Source: Mucilaginibacter tundrae
GTDB lineage: Bacteria > Bacteroidota > Bacteroidia > Sphingobacteriales > Sphingobacteriaceae
Direction: 5' to 3'
DNA length: 64,000 nucleotides
Assembly (NCBI RefSeq): GCF_013408825.1
Contig: NZ_JACCBZ010000004.1
Coordinates: forward strand, 186,001 to 250,000
The notes under the pieces are model-generated. The model saw only the letters and a list, made by a program, of their open reading frames with translations, did no database searches and had not been told where the DNA came from. Shown in pieces: positions 43,702 to 53,594 of this stretch. The number at the start of each line of letters is the position of its first letter. Within the stretch, counting starts at the first letter, position 1. The translations under genes and the position numbers were made by a program.

Positions 43702-44721
43702 TTAAATATTTGACAAGAATTCCATTGTATCAATACCATCGGCATAATCCCACAGTTTTGGTTGCTGGCTCTCGCCGAAATTAACCAATTGGTCATTCAC
43801 CTTTAAAGCCTCTGCGCTTACTACACACTGAATTTTTTCACTTTCCGCATTGATGATTTGTTCAGCCGCTTGCAGATTTGAATAATTACTGTAAAATAGA
43901 ACAGCAAGCGGAGAGGTTAAACGCTCGTCTTTTTTAACCAACAAAAATCCATTATCTAAATGCTCATCCCGGTTTACCAGGTATATTGATTTGTTATAAT
44001 CGTAATTGTTATTGTATTTATGATGGTGGATGATAGCCTCATAACTCTGTATCGACTCAAAAAAGAAATTAAAATTATAACCCTCCGGAACTAATAACTT
44101 TGACACATTGCGGCAGCCCAAGCCGTAATAATCAAAAATATCATGGCCGAGGGAATGTAATTGTTCAGTAGTTTCGTTACCGGTAAGTACCGCTACACTG
44201 TTTCTGTTTTTACGAATGATGTTAGGCACCTTGCCAAAATAATAATCGAAATAACGCGATGTATTATTGCTTCCGGTGGCAATAACCGCATCAAAGTTTT
44301 CCAATCGCTCTATAAAACTAAATTGCCCTGCAAATCGGTTGTCGATTTCAACTAGCCTCTCAAGCACATATTTTATCAGGTGATTATCCTGTGACGATGC
44401 TTTGATTAATGCGTGATTTCCGCTGGCTAACACACATAATACATCATGAAAACCCACCATTGGTATGTTACCTGCAAGAATAAGTCCGACTTTTTTATTG
44501 GATGAATTAAAGCTGTATTTGCTTAGCCATGTTTCAATATCAGCACTGTTAAGCTCTTGCCCTATAGCAGTAACCGCTTTTCGCACATTCTCGGGAGTGA
44601 ACCAGGCATTGTAATGTAACTCGTCATTAATGACGTCGTTTAAATGTTCATCCGGGTTGCTAAGCTGTTCGCCCAGCGCAGAAAATGACTTAATTAGTTC
44701 CTGTATGTTGAATTTTGACAT
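43702..44721 (-). CDS. LuxC-like acyl-CoA reductase
   Basis: A 339-residue protein of the aldehyde dehydrogenase fold, the group labelled acyl-CoA reductase (LuxC) in Bacteroidetes. The nucleotide-binding region VGLILAGNIPMVGFHDVLCVLASGN is followed by FDAVIATGSNNTSRYFDYYFGK and the probable catalytic Cys in DYYGLGCRNVSKLLVPEG. It would reduce an acyl-CoA to the aldehyde. The substrate is unknown; no luciferase genes are present. It diverges from the dicluster ferredoxin gene, a pairing I know from related genomes, which may supply electrons. Confidence 0.85.
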   Translation of the reverse strand: MSKFNIQELIKSFSALGEQLSNPDEHLNDVINDELHYNAWFTPENVRKAVTAIGQELNSADIETWLSKYSFNSSNKKVGLILAGNIPMVGFHDVLCVLASGNHALIKASSQDNHLIKYVLERLVEIDNRFAGQFSFIERLENFDAVIATGSNNTSRYFDYYFGKVPNIIRKNRNSVAVLTGNETTEQLHSLGHDIFDYYGLGCRNVSKLLVPEGYNFNFFFESIQSYEAIIHHHKYNNNYDYNKSIYLVNRDEHLDNGFLLVKKDERLTSPLAVLFYSNYSNLQAAEQIINAESEKIQCVVSAEALKVNDQLVNFGESQQPKLWDYADGIDTMEFLSNI

Positions 44722-44762
44722 ATAAATGGTAAGTATAATAAACCCTTAAACTGTTTTTTTGT

Positions 44763-44770
44763 TATATTTG
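44763..44770 (+). promoter_or_regulatory. -7 box TATATTTG of the ferredoxin gene
   Basis: Fits TAnnTTTG, 57 nt before the ATG at 44828. Confidence 0.5.
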
Positions 44771-44827
44771 CGTAATTGTTTAAGAACAAGGCAAAGTTAA
44801 TTGAGAATATAAGATATTTTATAAAAT

Positions 44828-45181
44828 ATGGCGATTATAATCACCGATGAATGCATAAACTGTGGAGCTTGTGAACCAGAATGCCCAAATAATGCAATTT
44901 ATGATGCAGGAGCAGCATGGCGTTTTTCTGATGGTACTGGTTTAAAGGGTGTTATTGATTTTGGCGATGGTGTTACTTTAAATGCAGAAGAAACACAAGC
45001 GGCGCTATCTGATGATATTTATTACATCGTACCTGATAAATGTACCGAATGTGTAGGTTTTCATGACGAGCCGCAATGTGCTGCAGTTTGCCCGGTAGAT
45101 TGCTGTGTTGATGATGAAAATGTGCGTGAAACTGAAGAAGAGCTTCTTGCTAAAAAGGAGTGGCTTCACATGAACGAATAA
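44828..45181 (+). CDS. 4Fe-4S dicluster ferredoxin
   Basis: A 117-residue electron carrier with two cluster motifs: [12 protein letters not shown] at residues about 10-21, and [18 protein letters not shown] in the second half, with an insertion between the second and third Cys as in Allochromatium-type 2[4Fe-4S] ferredoxins. The middle insertion ([21 protein letters not shown]) is characteristic of the bacteroidete branch. It diverges from the acyl-CoA reductase gene and has its own promoter and terminator. Confidence 0.94.
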   Translation: MAIIITDECINCGACEPECPNNAIYDAGAAWRFSDGTGLKGVIDFGDGVTLNAEETQAALSDDIYYIVPDKCTECVGFHDEPQCAAVCPVDCCVDDENVRETEEELLAKKEWLHMNE

Positions 45182-45204
45182 AAATATAATATTTAATTAT
45201 TATG

Positions 45205-45234
45205 AAAAGGAAGGCAATTTGTCTTCCTTTTTTT
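45205..45234 (+). terminator. Rho-independent terminator after the ferredoxin gene
   Basis: Stem AAAAGGAAGGC / GTCTTCCTTTT (one G-T pair) with an AATTT loop, followed by more T. Confidence 0.85.
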
Positions 45235-45308
45235 ATATGTTTAGTTTTTATTAGTGCTTAGCCTTATTAAAATCCAAATAAAAGTTAAAGTACAGGCGTT
45301 AATTAATT

Positions 45309-46082
45309 ATGGAATACGGGATTTGTAATTTAGCGGTAATACCTATGCGAACTGAGCCAAACGAGGTGAGTGAGATGACATCGCAGGTATTATTTGGCGA
45401 AATATTCGAAATTATTGAATGGACAGACAAGTGGGCTAAAATTACAACAACCTACGATAATTATACCGGTTGGATAGGCCGCTTGCAATTTATTATGCTG
45501 GGCTATATGGCTTACCAAGATCTGACTCGAAAACCGTCGCCCTTAACCTACGGTACAGTAACCCAAGCTTGGAAGAAATCAGATAATACCGTATTATATC
45601 TACCTGTGGGCAGTTCATTGTCATTTTTAGAAGGTAATCGATGTAAAATAGGTAACGAAAAGTTTGAAATAATTGGCCCTAAAGGCGATATTGAAAACTT
45701 TATTACTACGGCCAAATCCTTTTTGAATGCACCTTATTTATGGGGAGGGCGCACGCACTTTGGTATTGATTGCTCGGGTTATGTACAAGCTGTATTCAGG
45801 CTGCATGGTATGAAATTAAAAAGAGATGCTTCTCAGCAAGCTGAACAAGGTACAACTGTGGCAAGTCTAAATGAAGCTCGTTTGGGCGATCTTTCATTCT
45901 TTAAAAATGCGAATGGACTTGTTGTTCATGTAGGTATTATGCTCAATAATAAGCAAATAATTCATGCATCCGGAAAAGTTAAAATTGATAGTATTGATGA
46001 GGATGGAATCTATTCTGAAGAGTTGAAACGTTATACTCACACGCTTCATTCTATCAAAAGACATGATAGGTTACCTGTCTAA
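45309..46082 (+). CDS. NlpC/P60 (C40) endopeptidase with SH3-like domain
   Basis: A 257-residue cell-wall hydrolase. The N-terminal 115 residues form one or two bacterial SH3-like domains (TSQVLFGEIFEIIEWTDKWAKIT). The C40 catalytic domain follows: Cys in GRTHFGIDCSGYVQAVFR, His in GLVVHVGIML, and a third polar residue in IIHASGKVKID. It resembles gamma-D-glutamyl-L-diamino acid endopeptidases that cut peptidoglycan stem peptides. There is no obvious signal peptide, so a cytoplasmic role in recycling muropeptides is possible. The stop overlaps the convergent WD40 gene by four bases. Confidence 0.9.
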   Translation: MEYGICNLAVIPMRTEPNEVSEMTSQVLFGEIFEIIEWTDKWAKITTTYDNYTGWIGRLQFIMLGYMAYQDLTRKPSPLTYGTVTQAWKKSDNTVLYLPVGSSLSFLEGNRCKIGNEKFEIIGPKGDIENFITTAKSFLNAPYLWGGRTHFGIDCSGYVQAVFRLHGMKLKRDASQQAEQGTTVASLNEARLGDLSFFKNANGLVVHVGIMLNNKQIIHASGKVKIDSIDEDGIYSEELKRYTHTLHSIKRHDRLPV

Positions 46083-46996
46083 TTGAACTGTATTTTCCAA
46101 ACGATAACTTTCTTATCATCGCTTACTGACAGTAAATCATCACCGTTCCAAACTAACTTGTTAATGGATAATACATGCCCGGGATGACCTTTTTCTCGGC
46201 TGATTACTTTGTACAGTTTAAAATCGTCTGAACCCCAAAGTTTAATGCTTTTATCCATACTGGCGGTAGCGAAGTAGGGCTGGGTAGGATGGAATGCAAT
46301 AGAGTTTACGGCAAACAAATGAGCAGGTATATTTTGCATTGGTTTATAGTCGATGGTGTTCCAGATTTTTACCTGAGCGTCACGACTGCCCGTTACCAAA
46401 TAATCTCCGGCAGGGGAGTACTGAGCTGAAAATACAGCCATACTGTGTCCGGCTTCGCCATCTAATGTGGTGATGTACGAATAATCAACCAGGTCGTATA
46501 TTCTTACTTTATTATCACGACAGCCAAAAGCAACCTGTTGATTTACATGATTGATAGCAATACAGCGTACCGTATCAGCTGATATTTGTATAACATGCAG
46601 TAATTCAAATGTATTTAGATTCCACACAGATACCGTACCATCTTCCGAAGCTACCAACAACTCGTTTTTGGAGCTTACTGCTTTAATATCAAATATCGGC
46701 TTGATGTGATGCTTAAGAATGGTAACAACTTTTTGCTGTATAAAATCAAATACAGGCACATCACCAGTGCGCAAGCCAGTGAACATTAAAGGAAAACCTG
46801 CTGGGCAATGTATAGCATAAACAGATGCAGGAACCGGGAACATCACCTTTATAAAACTATTAGTTTTTAAACTCCATTCCACAACCCCTTTATCGTTACC
46901 TCCGGTAAATAATATACCGGGTTTCTGCGAAAGCTCTAAAGTGAAAATAGGGTTGCTATGCCCGGTAAGTTCGGCTGTTTTTTCTACTGTAATCAT
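46079..46996 (-). CDS. WD40 repeat protein
   Basis: A 305-residue beta-propeller with seven WD-type repeats, for example LTGHSNPIFTLELSQKPGILFTGG, DGTVSVWNLN, DNKVRIYDL, GSRDAQVKIWNTIDY, ASMDKSIKLWGSDD and DDKKVIVWKIQFN. The last strand probably closes the ring with the N-terminal one. No signal peptide, so cytoplasmic. It is a likely protein-interaction scaffold. It lies downstream of hisIE on the same strand, but a stuttering palindrome in the 78-nt gap may separate it from the his transcript. Confidence 0.9.
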   Translation of the reverse strand: MITVEKTAELTGHSNPIFTLELSQKPGILFTGGNDKGVVEWSLKTNSFIKVMFPVPASVYAIHCPAGFPLMFTGLRTGDVPVFDFIQQKVVTILKHHIKPIFDIKAVSSKNELLVASEDGTVSVWNLNTFELLHVIQISADTVRCIAINHVNQQVAFGCRDNKVRIYDLVDYSYITTLDGEAGHSMAVFSAQYSPAGDYLVTGSRDAQVKIWNTIDYKPMQNIPAHLFAVNSIAFHPTQPYFATASMDKSIKLWGSDDFKLYKVISREKGHPGHVLSINKLVWNGDDLLSVSDDKKVIVWKIQFN

Positions 46997-47002
46997 TTTT
47001 TT

Positions 47003-47071
47003 AAGTCGAAAGTCGGAAGTTTAAGATTGAAAGTATGAACTTTTTGACTTTCATCCTTAAACTTTTAACTC
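47003..47071. repeat. Stuttering palindrome (GAAAGTC/AGTTTAAG words)
   Basis: AGTTTAAG (47018-47025) pairs with CTTAAACT (47056-47063), and GAAAGTC words with GACTTTC. It lies between co-oriented hisIE and the WD40 gene. Confidence 0.65.
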
Positions 47072-47074
47072 ATA

Positions 47075-47662
47075 TTACTTATGCCTTTGTTCCAGATTTT
47101 TAGCGATGGTTGCTAAACTTAATCCTTTTTCGCGAAGTAAAACTAATAAGTGAAAAATAAGATCAGACGACTCATTTATCAAGTCAATTTCAGTTTCGGC
47201 CAAAGCGGCGATAACGGTTTCCACACCTTCTTCACCAACTTTTTGCGCTATTTTGTTGATACCTTTTTTGCGTAATTTATTAATGTATGATCCTTCAACC
47301 GGGTTTTCGTAGCGATCAGCAATAATATTTTCAAGCTCAAGAATGAAGTTTTGGTTGTATTCAGTTTTAAAGCAACTGCGGTTGCCGGTATGGCAGGTTG
47401 GGCCATCAGGTTTTACTTTTATCAAGATGGTATCGTTATCGCAATCAATCGCTATGCTTTTTACATGCAGAAAATTATTGCTGGTTTCGCCTTTTGTCCA
47501 TAAACGATTTTTAGTACGGGAGAAAAAAGTAACTATATTTTCTTTTGCGGTTTTATCGTATGCTTCCTGGTTCATGTAACCCAGCATTAGCACCTCTAAA
47601 GTTTGCTCGTCCTGAATAATTACGGGGACTAAACCGCCTGTTTTATCAAAATCTATTTCCAT
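47075..47662 (-). CDS. hisI: Bifunctional PRA-CH hydrolase / PR-ATP pyrophosphatase
   Basis: A 195-residue fusion (HisIE) for steps 2 and 3 of histidine synthesis. The N-terminal HisI half (1-105) has [41 protein letters not shown] and the zinc ligands in CHTGNRSCF. The C-terminal HisE half (110-195) has [23 protein letters not shown] and the MazG-like [13 protein letters not shown]. It is the last gene of the his operon. Confidence 0.96.
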   Translation of the reverse strand: MEIDFDKTGGLVPVIIQDEQTLEVLMLGYMNQEAYDKTAKENIVTFFSRTKNRLWTKGETSNNFLHVKSIAIDCDNDTILIKVKPDGPTCHTGNRSCFKTEYNQNFILELENIIADRYENPVEGSYINKLRKKGINKIAQKVGEEGVETVIAALAETEIDLINESSDLIFHLLVLLREKGLSLATIAKNLEQRHK

Positions 47663-47680
47663 TATTATAATATATTTTGC

Positions 47681-48445
47681 TTATTCAGCAATAGTACGAA
47701 CTTCTATATTGTTTTGTCTTAGTATCTCTTTTAAATCCGGTATCAATATTTCGCCATAGTGAAATACTGATGCTGCCAACGCTGCATCCACATTGGTTTT
47801 TTCAAACACATCCACAAAATGCTGTACTGAACCTGCGCCGCCAGAAGCGATAACCGGGATGTGCACAGCATCATTAACCAGTTTTAATAAGCCGTTATCA
47901 AAACCATTTTTAGTGCCATCATGATTCATAGATGTTAGTAATATCTCACCTGCGCCACGGCTTTCAGCCTCTAAAATCCAATCCAAGGTTTCTTTTTCGG
48001 TTGGGATCCGGCCACCATTAAGGTGTACAATATTTTTATCGCCGATAGATTTTGTATCCACAGCAACCACAACAAATTGAACGCCGAATGCTTTGGCTAA
48101 TTCATCAATAAAAGCCGGATTACGCACAGCCGCCGAGTTGATAGATATTTTATCGGCACCGGCATTTAGCAGGGCATCGGCGTCAGCAATCTCATTAATA
48201 CCGCCGCCAATAGTAAAGGGGATATTTATTTGACGAGCTACCGATTTAACCAACTCAACCATTGTTTTACGGCGTTCGTGGGTAGCGGTAATATCAAGGA
48301 AAACTAGTTCATCAGCGCCCTGACGGGAGTAGTTCCAGGCCAGTTCAACTGGGTCTCCGGCATCACGCAAGTCGACAAAGTTCACACCTTTTACGGTACG
48401 GCCGTCTTTAACGTCGAGGCAGGGTATAATTCTTTTAGCTAACAT
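47681..48445 (-). CDS. hisF: Imidazole glycerol phosphate synthase cyclase subunit
   Basis: A 254-residue (beta/alpha)8 barrel. The catalytic Asp residues are in [17 protein letters not shown] and [10 protein letters not shown], and the phosphate sites in [13 protein letters not shown] and [13 protein letters not shown]. With HisH it closes the imidazole ring, using ammonia passed down the barrel. It lies 18 nt upstream of hisIE. hisA is 138 nt upstream, separated by a palindromic repeat. Confidence 0.97.
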   Translation of the reverse strand: MLAKRIIPCLDVKDGRTVKGVNFVDLRDAGDPVELAWNYSRQGADELVFLDITATHERRKTMVELVKSVARQINIPFTIGGGINEIADADALLNAGADKISINSAAVRNPAFIDELAKAFGVQFVVVAVDTKSIGDKNIVHLNGGRIPTEKETLDWILEAESRGAGEILLTSMNHDGTKNGFDNGLLKLVNDAVHIPVIASGGAGSVQHFVDVFEKTNVDAALAASVFHYGEILIPDLKEILRQNNIEVRTIAE

Positions 48446-48461
48446 ATATTAATTTACATAT

Positions 48462-48565
48462 CGTCATTGCGAGCGGTAGCGTGGCAATCCCTAACTATGC
48501 AGTTAGCCATGCAATTTGCCCTGTAGGTTGGGGATTGCCACGTCGTTTCACTCCTCGCAATGACG
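48462..48565. repeat. Dispersed palindromic repeat, CGTCATTGCGAG type, between hisA and hisF
   Basis: The outer arms CGTCATTGCGAG and TCGCAATGACG and inner arms TGGCAATCCC and GGGGATTGCCA fold into a long hairpin. The sequence class (TCATTGCGAGG..TGGCAATCC) is one I know as a dispersed intergenic repeat from many bacterial genomes. Confidence 0.85.
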
Positions 48566-48583
48566 CTTAAATAAAGAGGAAGA

Positions 48584-49330
48584 TTATATCGTAACCAATG
48601 ACTCTAAATTCCAATTCTTTATTTCTTCTATGCTGATGCGGCCTTCATAAATCGCCTTTCCAACCACAACCGATTCTACTTTAATTTTGCTTAAAGAGTC
48701 AATATCAGCCATAGAGCTCACTCCACCGGATGCGATCAACTTAATGAATGGCGAATGATCAAGCAGTTTTTTATACAGATCTATTCCAGCACCGCCTAAT
48801 TTACCATCTTTGTTAATATCGGTACATAGAAAACGGAAAAAGCCTAAAGCAAGGCATTTATCAACGTAATCCATCAATTTAATCGGTGAGCTTTCCATCC
48901 AACCTGAATATTTGATCACTTCATCTAAAACATCGATAGCGATAACTACACGGTCAAGATATTTGGCGCTACCTAATGACTTGCTCAGATCCTTTAAAAA
49001 ATCCGGATTAGAAATCGCTTGTGTGCCAACAATTACACGTTGTATACCGGCATCAAGCAATTCTTTAACCTTCTCGATACTTCGGATACCGCCACCATAT
49101 TGCACTTGCATAGATGTTTTTTTAATTACATCAAACAGATATTGCTGGTTGCTAAAATCGTTTTTAGCGCCGTTAAGGTCGATAATATGTATGAAATTTG
49201 TACCGTATGATTGGTATCTTTCTATCATTTCTTCTAGAGTAACGTCGTATTCAGTTACCTGCTCATAATCACCCTCGCGCAGCCTTACCACTTTTTTATT
49301 TAAAATATCAATTGCAGGAATAATATACAT
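48584..49330 (-). CDS. hisA: ProFAR isomerase
   Basis: A 248-residue (beta/alpha)8 isomerase of the 4th histidine step. IIPAIDILNKKVVRLREGDY carries the first catalytic Asp. QYGGGIRSIEKVKELLDAG and the second catalytic Asp in FLCTDINKDGKLGGAGIDLY are typical, as is the C-terminal KLIASGGVSSMADI. It starts five nucleotides after hisH. Confidence 0.96.
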   Translation of the reverse strand: MYIIPAIDILNKKVVRLREGDYEQVTEYDVTLEEMIERYQSYGTNFIHIIDLNGAKNDFSNQQYLFDVIKKTSMQVQYGGGIRSIEKVKELLDAGIQRVIVGTQAISNPDFLKDLSKSLGSAKYLDRVVIAIDVLDEVIKYSGWMESSPIKLMDYVDKCLALGFFRFLCTDINKDGKLGGAGIDLYKKLLDHSPFIKLIASGGVSSMADIDSLSKIKVESVVVGKAIYEGRISIEEIKNWNLESLVTI

Positions 49331-49335
49331 GTCGT

Positions 49336-49926
49336 TTATATTTTTGAAAAGTTAGTTAATAAAGTTTCACCGTACTTGCCGGATTTTTCAGGGTGAAACT
49401 GTACCCCGTAAAAGTTATCCCGCCAAATTGATGCCGAAAATTGTGAATTGTAATTCGTTGAAGATAAAGTATATGTAGTATCATACTCAATAAAGTATGA
49501 ATGTACAAAGTAAAAGTGTGATCCGGATGGAATATTTTTAAATAAAGGGTTCTCCTTTTCCGGAAAAATAGTATTCCATCCTGTGTGCGGAACCTTATAA
49601 TCAGGACTATCTTTAAACCTAAGCGTCCTGATCGGAAATAAATTAAGAAGTTTGGAATCGCCCTCTTCAGAGTATGAAGTAAGCAACTGCATCCCTACAC
49701 AAATACCTAAAACCGGTTTGGTAAGCGATTTTATTTTAGGGATAAGCCCGGTTTGCTCCAATTTGTGCATTGCTGCACCCGCATGCCCAACACCCGGTAT
49801 GATATAACGATCATGCTGTTCAAAATCCTCTTCATTGTAGATCATGCCGTAGGCAATCCCCAACCGCTCCAATGCAGCGGTAAGTGAGAATATATTTCCG
49901 GCGCCGTAGCTAATTATGCCTATCAT
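49336..49926 (-). CDS. hisH: Imidazole glycerol phosphate synthase glutaminase subunit
   Basis: A 196-residue class I glutamine amidotransferase. Nucleophile Cys in LGICVGMQLLTSYSEEG; His-Glu in YGVQFHPEKSGKYG; oxyanion region YIIPGVGHAGAAM. MIGIISYGAGNIFSL is the normal N-terminus, so the ATG at 49926 is chosen; one 21 nt upstream would only add residues from the palindromic repeat. It supplies ammonia to HisF. Confidence 0.96.
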   Translation of the reverse strand: MIGIISYGAGNIFSLTAALERLGIAYGMIYNEEDFEQHDRYIIPGVGHAGAAMHKLEQTGLIPKIKSLTKPVLGICVGMQLLTSYSEEGDSKLLNLFPIRTLRFKDSPDYKVPHTGWNTIFPEKENPLFKNIPSGSHFYFVHSYFIEYDTTYTLSSTNYNSQFSASIWRDNFYGVQFHPEKSGKYGETLLTNFSKI

Positions 49927-50005
49927 TTTATTAGAATCAAGAATCAAGAATTAAGAATCAAGATGTGCGCAGTTTTTCTTGCATCTTGACTCTTAATTTT
50001 TGGCT
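49927..50005. repeat. Stuttering palindrome (GAATCAA words) in the hisB-hisH gap
   Basis: TTAAGAATCAAGATG (49951-49965) pairs with CATCTTGACTCTTAA (49982-49996), with one mismatch; GAATCAA is repeated three times on the left. Confidence 0.75.
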
Positions 50006-50008
50006 CTA

Positions 50009-51157
50009 TTATAAAACTCCCTTAGTTGAAGGTAAAACCATATTATTTACATCACGTCTCACAGCCATTTTTATTGCCTTTGCGAAAACTTTAAATATGG
50101 CTTCAATTTTATGATGCTCGTTTTGTCCTTCTGCTTTTATATTCAGGTTACATTTAGCTGCATCAGAGAATGACTTAAAGAAATGGTAGAACAATTCCGT
50201 AGGTACATCACCAACTTTTTCTCGATTAAATTCCGCTTCCCAAACTATCCAGTTGCGCCCTCCGAAGTCGATAGCAGCTTGTGCCAGGCAATCATCCATC
50301 GGTAAACAAAAACCGTAACGCTCAATGCCTCTTTTATTTCCCAAGGCTGTTGCAAAAACTTCCCCTAAAGCAATACCGGTATCTTCAATGGTATGGTGCT
50401 CATCAATATGCAGATCGCCTTTGGCAATAACTTCCAGGTCGATACTGCCATGACGCGCTATCTGATCCAACATGTGGTCAAAAAAATGTAAACCGGTGTT
50501 TACTTTTGCTTCGCCGGTGCCATCAAGGTTTATTTTTATGTAGATGTCGGTTTCTTTAGTAGCGCGACGGTGTTCAACTACACGTTCGCCTAACTTTAAA
50601 AACTCGTATATCTTTTCCCAATGAGTAGTTTCTAACGCAACCGTGCTTTTTATTTTAGCTGCTTCATCCTGTGTAAACTCTTTATCACCCAAACCCGGGT
50701 TATCATTTAACCATATAGCCTTGGCACCAAGGTTATATCCCAACAAAATATCATTTTTTCGGTCGCCGATAGTAAAAGAATTTTTTAGGTCATATTTCTC
50801 TGTATCAAAATATTCTGTCAATAATGCAGTCCCCGGTTTACGGGTAGGGGCATTCTCAGCAGGAAAAGTACGGTCGATACAAATATTTGAAAATTCAATA
50901 CCTTCGTTTTTTAGGGTAGTAAGTATGAAATTTTGCACCGGCCAAAATGTATCTTCCGGGAAAGAAGCCGTGCCTAAACCATCCTGATTACTCACCATTA
51001 CCAGTTCGTAATCCAGTTCTGCAGCAATTTTAGGCAGGTATTGTAAAACGCCCGGATAAAACTCCAGTTTAGCAAATGAATCTATCTGCTCATCAGCCGG
51101 TTCTTTTATCAGCGTACCATCGCGATCGATGAAGAGTATTTTCTTCGGATTACTCAT
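50009..51157 (-). CDS. hisB: Bifunctional histidinol-phosphatase / imidazoleglycerol-phosphate dehydratase
   Basis: A 382-residue fusion as in enterobacteria. The N-terminal HAD phosphatase (1-170) has [25 protein letters not shown] and [12 protein letters not shown]. The C-terminal IGPD domain (about 190-382) has [29 protein letters not shown] and [13 protein letters not shown], with the second metal site in [15 protein letters not shown]. The start codon overlaps the hisC stop by one nucleotide (TAATG), so translation is coupled. The 82 nt before hisH hold a palindrome. Confidence 0.97.
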   Translation of the reverse strand: MSNPKKILFIDRDGTLIKEPADEQIDSFAKLEFYPGVLQYLPKIAAELDYELVMVSNQDGLGTASFPEDTFWPVQNFILTTLKNEGIEFSNICIDRTFPAENAPTRKPGTALLTEYFDTEKYDLKNSFTIGDRKNDILLGYNLGAKAIWLNDNPGLGDKEFTQDEAAKIKSTVALETTHWEKIYEFLKLGERVVEHRRATKETDIYIKINLDGTGEAKVNTGLHFFDHMLDQIARHGSIDLEVIAKGDLHIDEHHTIEDTGIALGEVFATALGNKRGIERYGFCLPMDDCLAQAAIDFGGRNWIVWEAEFNREKVGDVPTELFYHFFKSFSDAAKCNLNIKAEGQNEHHKIEAIFKVFAKAIKMAVRRDVNNMVLPSTKGVL

Positions 51158-52203
51158 TATTTATATTCCTGTAAAGTATTCAATAAAATATCGTTTTCAG
51201 CGGGTGTGCCCACCGTTATACGTAAGCTACCTTCGCAAAGATCAACTTTTGAACGATCCCGAACGATTATGCCTCTTTCTACTAAAAAGTTATAAATCGC
51301 TTTCGGATCGGTTGTTTTAACCAATATAAAATTAGCATCAGAAGGATATATATCCAGCACAAAATCAAAGTTTTTAAGATTAAGTACCAGTTTATCGCGT
51401 TGTGTCAATGTTTCTTTAATCCAGTCATTCACCTGCGCTACATTCTGCAATGCTTTTAAAGCTAATTCTTGTGATGCCTCGTTGATATTGTAAGGCGGCT
51501 TAACCTTATTCATCACCTCGATGATTTCCTCGCTGGCGAAAGCCATTCCTATCCGTAAACCCGCTAAACCCCATGCTTTTGATAGAGTCTGCAACACTAC
51601 GAGGTTAGCGTACTCGGTCAACTCTTGTATAAAAGTTTTTTGCCTGCTGAAGTTAATATACGCTTCATCAACCACAATCAAACCATTAAAATTCGCAAGT
51701 AGCGTTTCAATATCATCGCGATTAATGGAATTGCCGGTTGGGTTATTTGGCGAGCAGATAAAGATCATTTTTGTATGCTTATCTATCGCCTCGGCAATGC
51801 CTTCCATATTTAACTGATAATCTTCAGTCAGCAACACATTTTTAACGTGTACATCATTAATATTGGCCGAAACCTGGTACATGCCATAAGTTGGTGGTAC
51901 CAATATCACATTATCCACTCCTGGATTGCAAAAGCTGCGGAATAAGATATCTATAGCTTCATCGCTACCATTACCTAAGAAGATGTTTCTTGGGGGAACA
52001 CCTTTAATATCGCTTAAGCGCTTTTTAACTTTGTATTGTAATGGATCGGGATAACGGTTGTATTGTTGTTCCAATGGCGAACCGTAGGCATTCTCATTGG
52101 CATCTAAATAAACACTTGCTTCGCCTTTAAACTCGTCTCTTGCAGAAGAGTAGGGCGTTAAGTTTTTTATATTTTCTCTGATTATATTATTTATGCTGAA
52201 CAT
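51157..52203 (-). CDS. hisC: Histidinol-phosphate aminotransferase
   Basis: A 348-residue class I/II PLP aminotransferase. [22 protein letters not shown] at the N-terminus, [15 protein letters not shown] (PLP phosphate), [14 protein letters not shown] and VVDEAYINF (cofactor-binding Asp/Tyr), the PLP lysine in [16 protein letters not shown], and [23 protein letters not shown] near the end are all typical of HisC. It lies two nucleotides after hisD and overlaps hisB by one. Confidence 0.97.
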   Translation of the reverse strand: MFSINNIIRENIKNLTPYSSARDEFKGEASVYLDANENAYGSPLEQQYNRYPDPLQYKVKKRLSDIKGVPPRNIFLGNGSDEAIDILFRSFCNPGVDNVILVPPTYGMYQVSANINDVHVKNVLLTEDYQLNMEGIAEAIDKHTKMIFICSPNNPTGNSINRDDIETLLANFNGLIVVDEAYINFSRQKTFIQELTEYANLVVLQTLSKAWGLAGLRIGMAFASEEIIEVMNKVKPPYNINEASQELALKALQNVAQVNDWIKETLTQRDKLVLNLKNFDFVLDIYPSDANFILVKTTDPKAIYNFLVERGIIVRDRSKVDLCEGSLRITVGTPAENDILLNTLQEYK

Positions 52204-52205
52204 GA

Positions 52206-53489
52206 TTATTTCATTCTAACGGTGACCGCATTTTTATGCGCCTGTAAACCTTCTAACTCTGCTAAAATTTCCACTGTTGGCCCGATGTTCTTAATACCAT
52301 CAGGCGTAATATGCTGGAAAGTGATCTTTTTAACAAATGAGTCTACCGATACACCTGAATACGCTTTGGCATAAGAACTAGTAGGCAAAGTATGATTTGT
52401 GCCTGATGCATAATCACCAACACTTTCAGGGGTTAAATTTCCTAAGAAGACAGAACCCGCGTTAATGATCTTCGGCGCTATTTGCTGCCAGTTTTCGGTA
52501 GCTAAGATTAAATGTTCCGGCGCATATTGATTGCTGAATTGCATAGCTTCATCCAAATCATTTGTTATAACGATGTAGGAATTATCTATTGCTTTTGCAG
52601 CAATTTCAGCCCGTGGTAAAACCAGCAATTGCTGCGTTAACTCTTTAACGGTTTGCTGCGCGATGTGTGCTGAATTGGTAACTAATACGGCCTGACTATC
52701 AACACCATGCTCAGCTTGTGCCAATAAATCAGCAGCTATAAAAACAGGATTGGCAGTTCCATCAGCAATTACTAAAACTTCTGATGGGCCCGCAGGCATA
52801 TCGATAGCTGTTATAGTTGTTGATTGAATGATGGTTTTTGCCTTGGTTACAAACTGGTTGCCCGGGCCAAAAATTTTATCCGTTTTTGGGATAGTTTCTG
52901 TGCCATAAGCCATAGCGCCAATAGCTTGTGCGCCACCAGATAGATATACTTTATCTACGTTCAACAATAAAGCTACATAAGCAATAAACGGGTTTACTTT
53001 ACCATCTTTTGATGGGGGCGTACAAACTACAATTTCGTGGCAACCTGCAATACGTGCGGGAATGCCAAGCATTAAGAAAGTACTTGGTAAAACAGCAGTA
53101 CCACCCGGTATATATAAACCAACCTTTTCTATCGGTCTTAATTCCCGCCAGCAAGTTACGCCGGGCATGGTTTCCACCTTGTCCTCTGTTTTTAATTGAG
53201 TTTGGTGAAACGTGTATATATTTTTATAAGCGGTATCCAAAGCGGCTTTCTGCTCCCCAGATATACCGTTAGCTAATTCAATGAGTTCAGATCTAGTTAG
53301 GTATAATTTATCCAGTACTACATGTTCAAACCTAAGTGCGTAATCATATAGCGCCGTATCGCCATGCAGCTTTATTTTGGCCAATATTTCTTCCACAATA
53401 TCACGAACTTCATTTGCCGGGTCAACATTGCGTTGAACCAGTGTGTTGATTTCGGATGAACTTAGATCTGAATAATTATACGTTTTCAT
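52206..53489 (-). CDS. hisD: Histidinol dehydrogenase
   Basis: A 427-residue zinc and NAD enzyme for the last two oxidations to histidine. VGLYIPGGTAVLPSTFLMLGIPA, LSGGAQAIGAMAYGTETIPKTD, KIFGPGNQFVTKAK, IDMPAGPSEVLVIAD, AQAEHGVDSQAVL (Zn ligands Gln/His) and GDYASGTNHTLPTSSYAKAYSGV are all present. The length is normal. A 105-nt gap with a palindromic repeat separates it from hisG upstream. Confidence 0.97.
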   Translation of the reverse strand: MKTYNYSDLSSSEINTLVQRNVDPANEVRDIVEEILAKIKLHGDTALYDYALRFEHVVLDKLYLTRSELIELANGISGEQKAALDTAYKNIYTFHQTQLKTEDKVETMPGVTCWRELRPIEKVGLYIPGGTAVLPSTFLMLGIPARIAGCHEIVVCTPPSKDGKVNPFIAYVALLLNVDKVYLSGGAQAIGAMAYGTETIPKTDKIFGPGNQFVTKAKTIIQSTTITAIDMPAGPSEVLVIADGTANPVFIAADLLAQAEHGVDSQAVLVTNSAHIAQQTVKELTQQLLVLPRAEIAAKAIDNSYIVITNDLDEAMQFSNQYAPEHLILATENWQQIAPKIINAGSVFLGNLTPESVGDYASGTNHTLPTSSYAKAYSGVSVDSFVKKITFQHITPDGIKNIGPTVEILAELEGLQAHKNAVTVRMK

Positions 53490-53495
53490 TTATAT

Positions 53496-53589
53496 GGGCA
53501 AAGCCCCCTCTAAATCTCCCCCGGTAGGGGGGACTTTAATTTATTACTTGTTTTATAGCCCTCCCTACCGGGGAGGGTTGGGTGGGGCA
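53496..53589. repeat. Dispersed palindromic repeat (CCCCTCTAAATCTCCCCCGG type) between hisG and hisD
   Basis: Left arm GCCCCCTCTAAATCTCCC then CCGGTAGGGGGG; right arm CCCTCCCTACCGGGGAGGG then TTGGGTGGGGC. They form a GC-rich hairpin over an AT-rich loop. The GC content contrasts sharply with the surroundings. I know similar repeats from other Bacteroidetes genomes. Confidence 0.85.
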
Positions 53590-53594
53590 ACTGA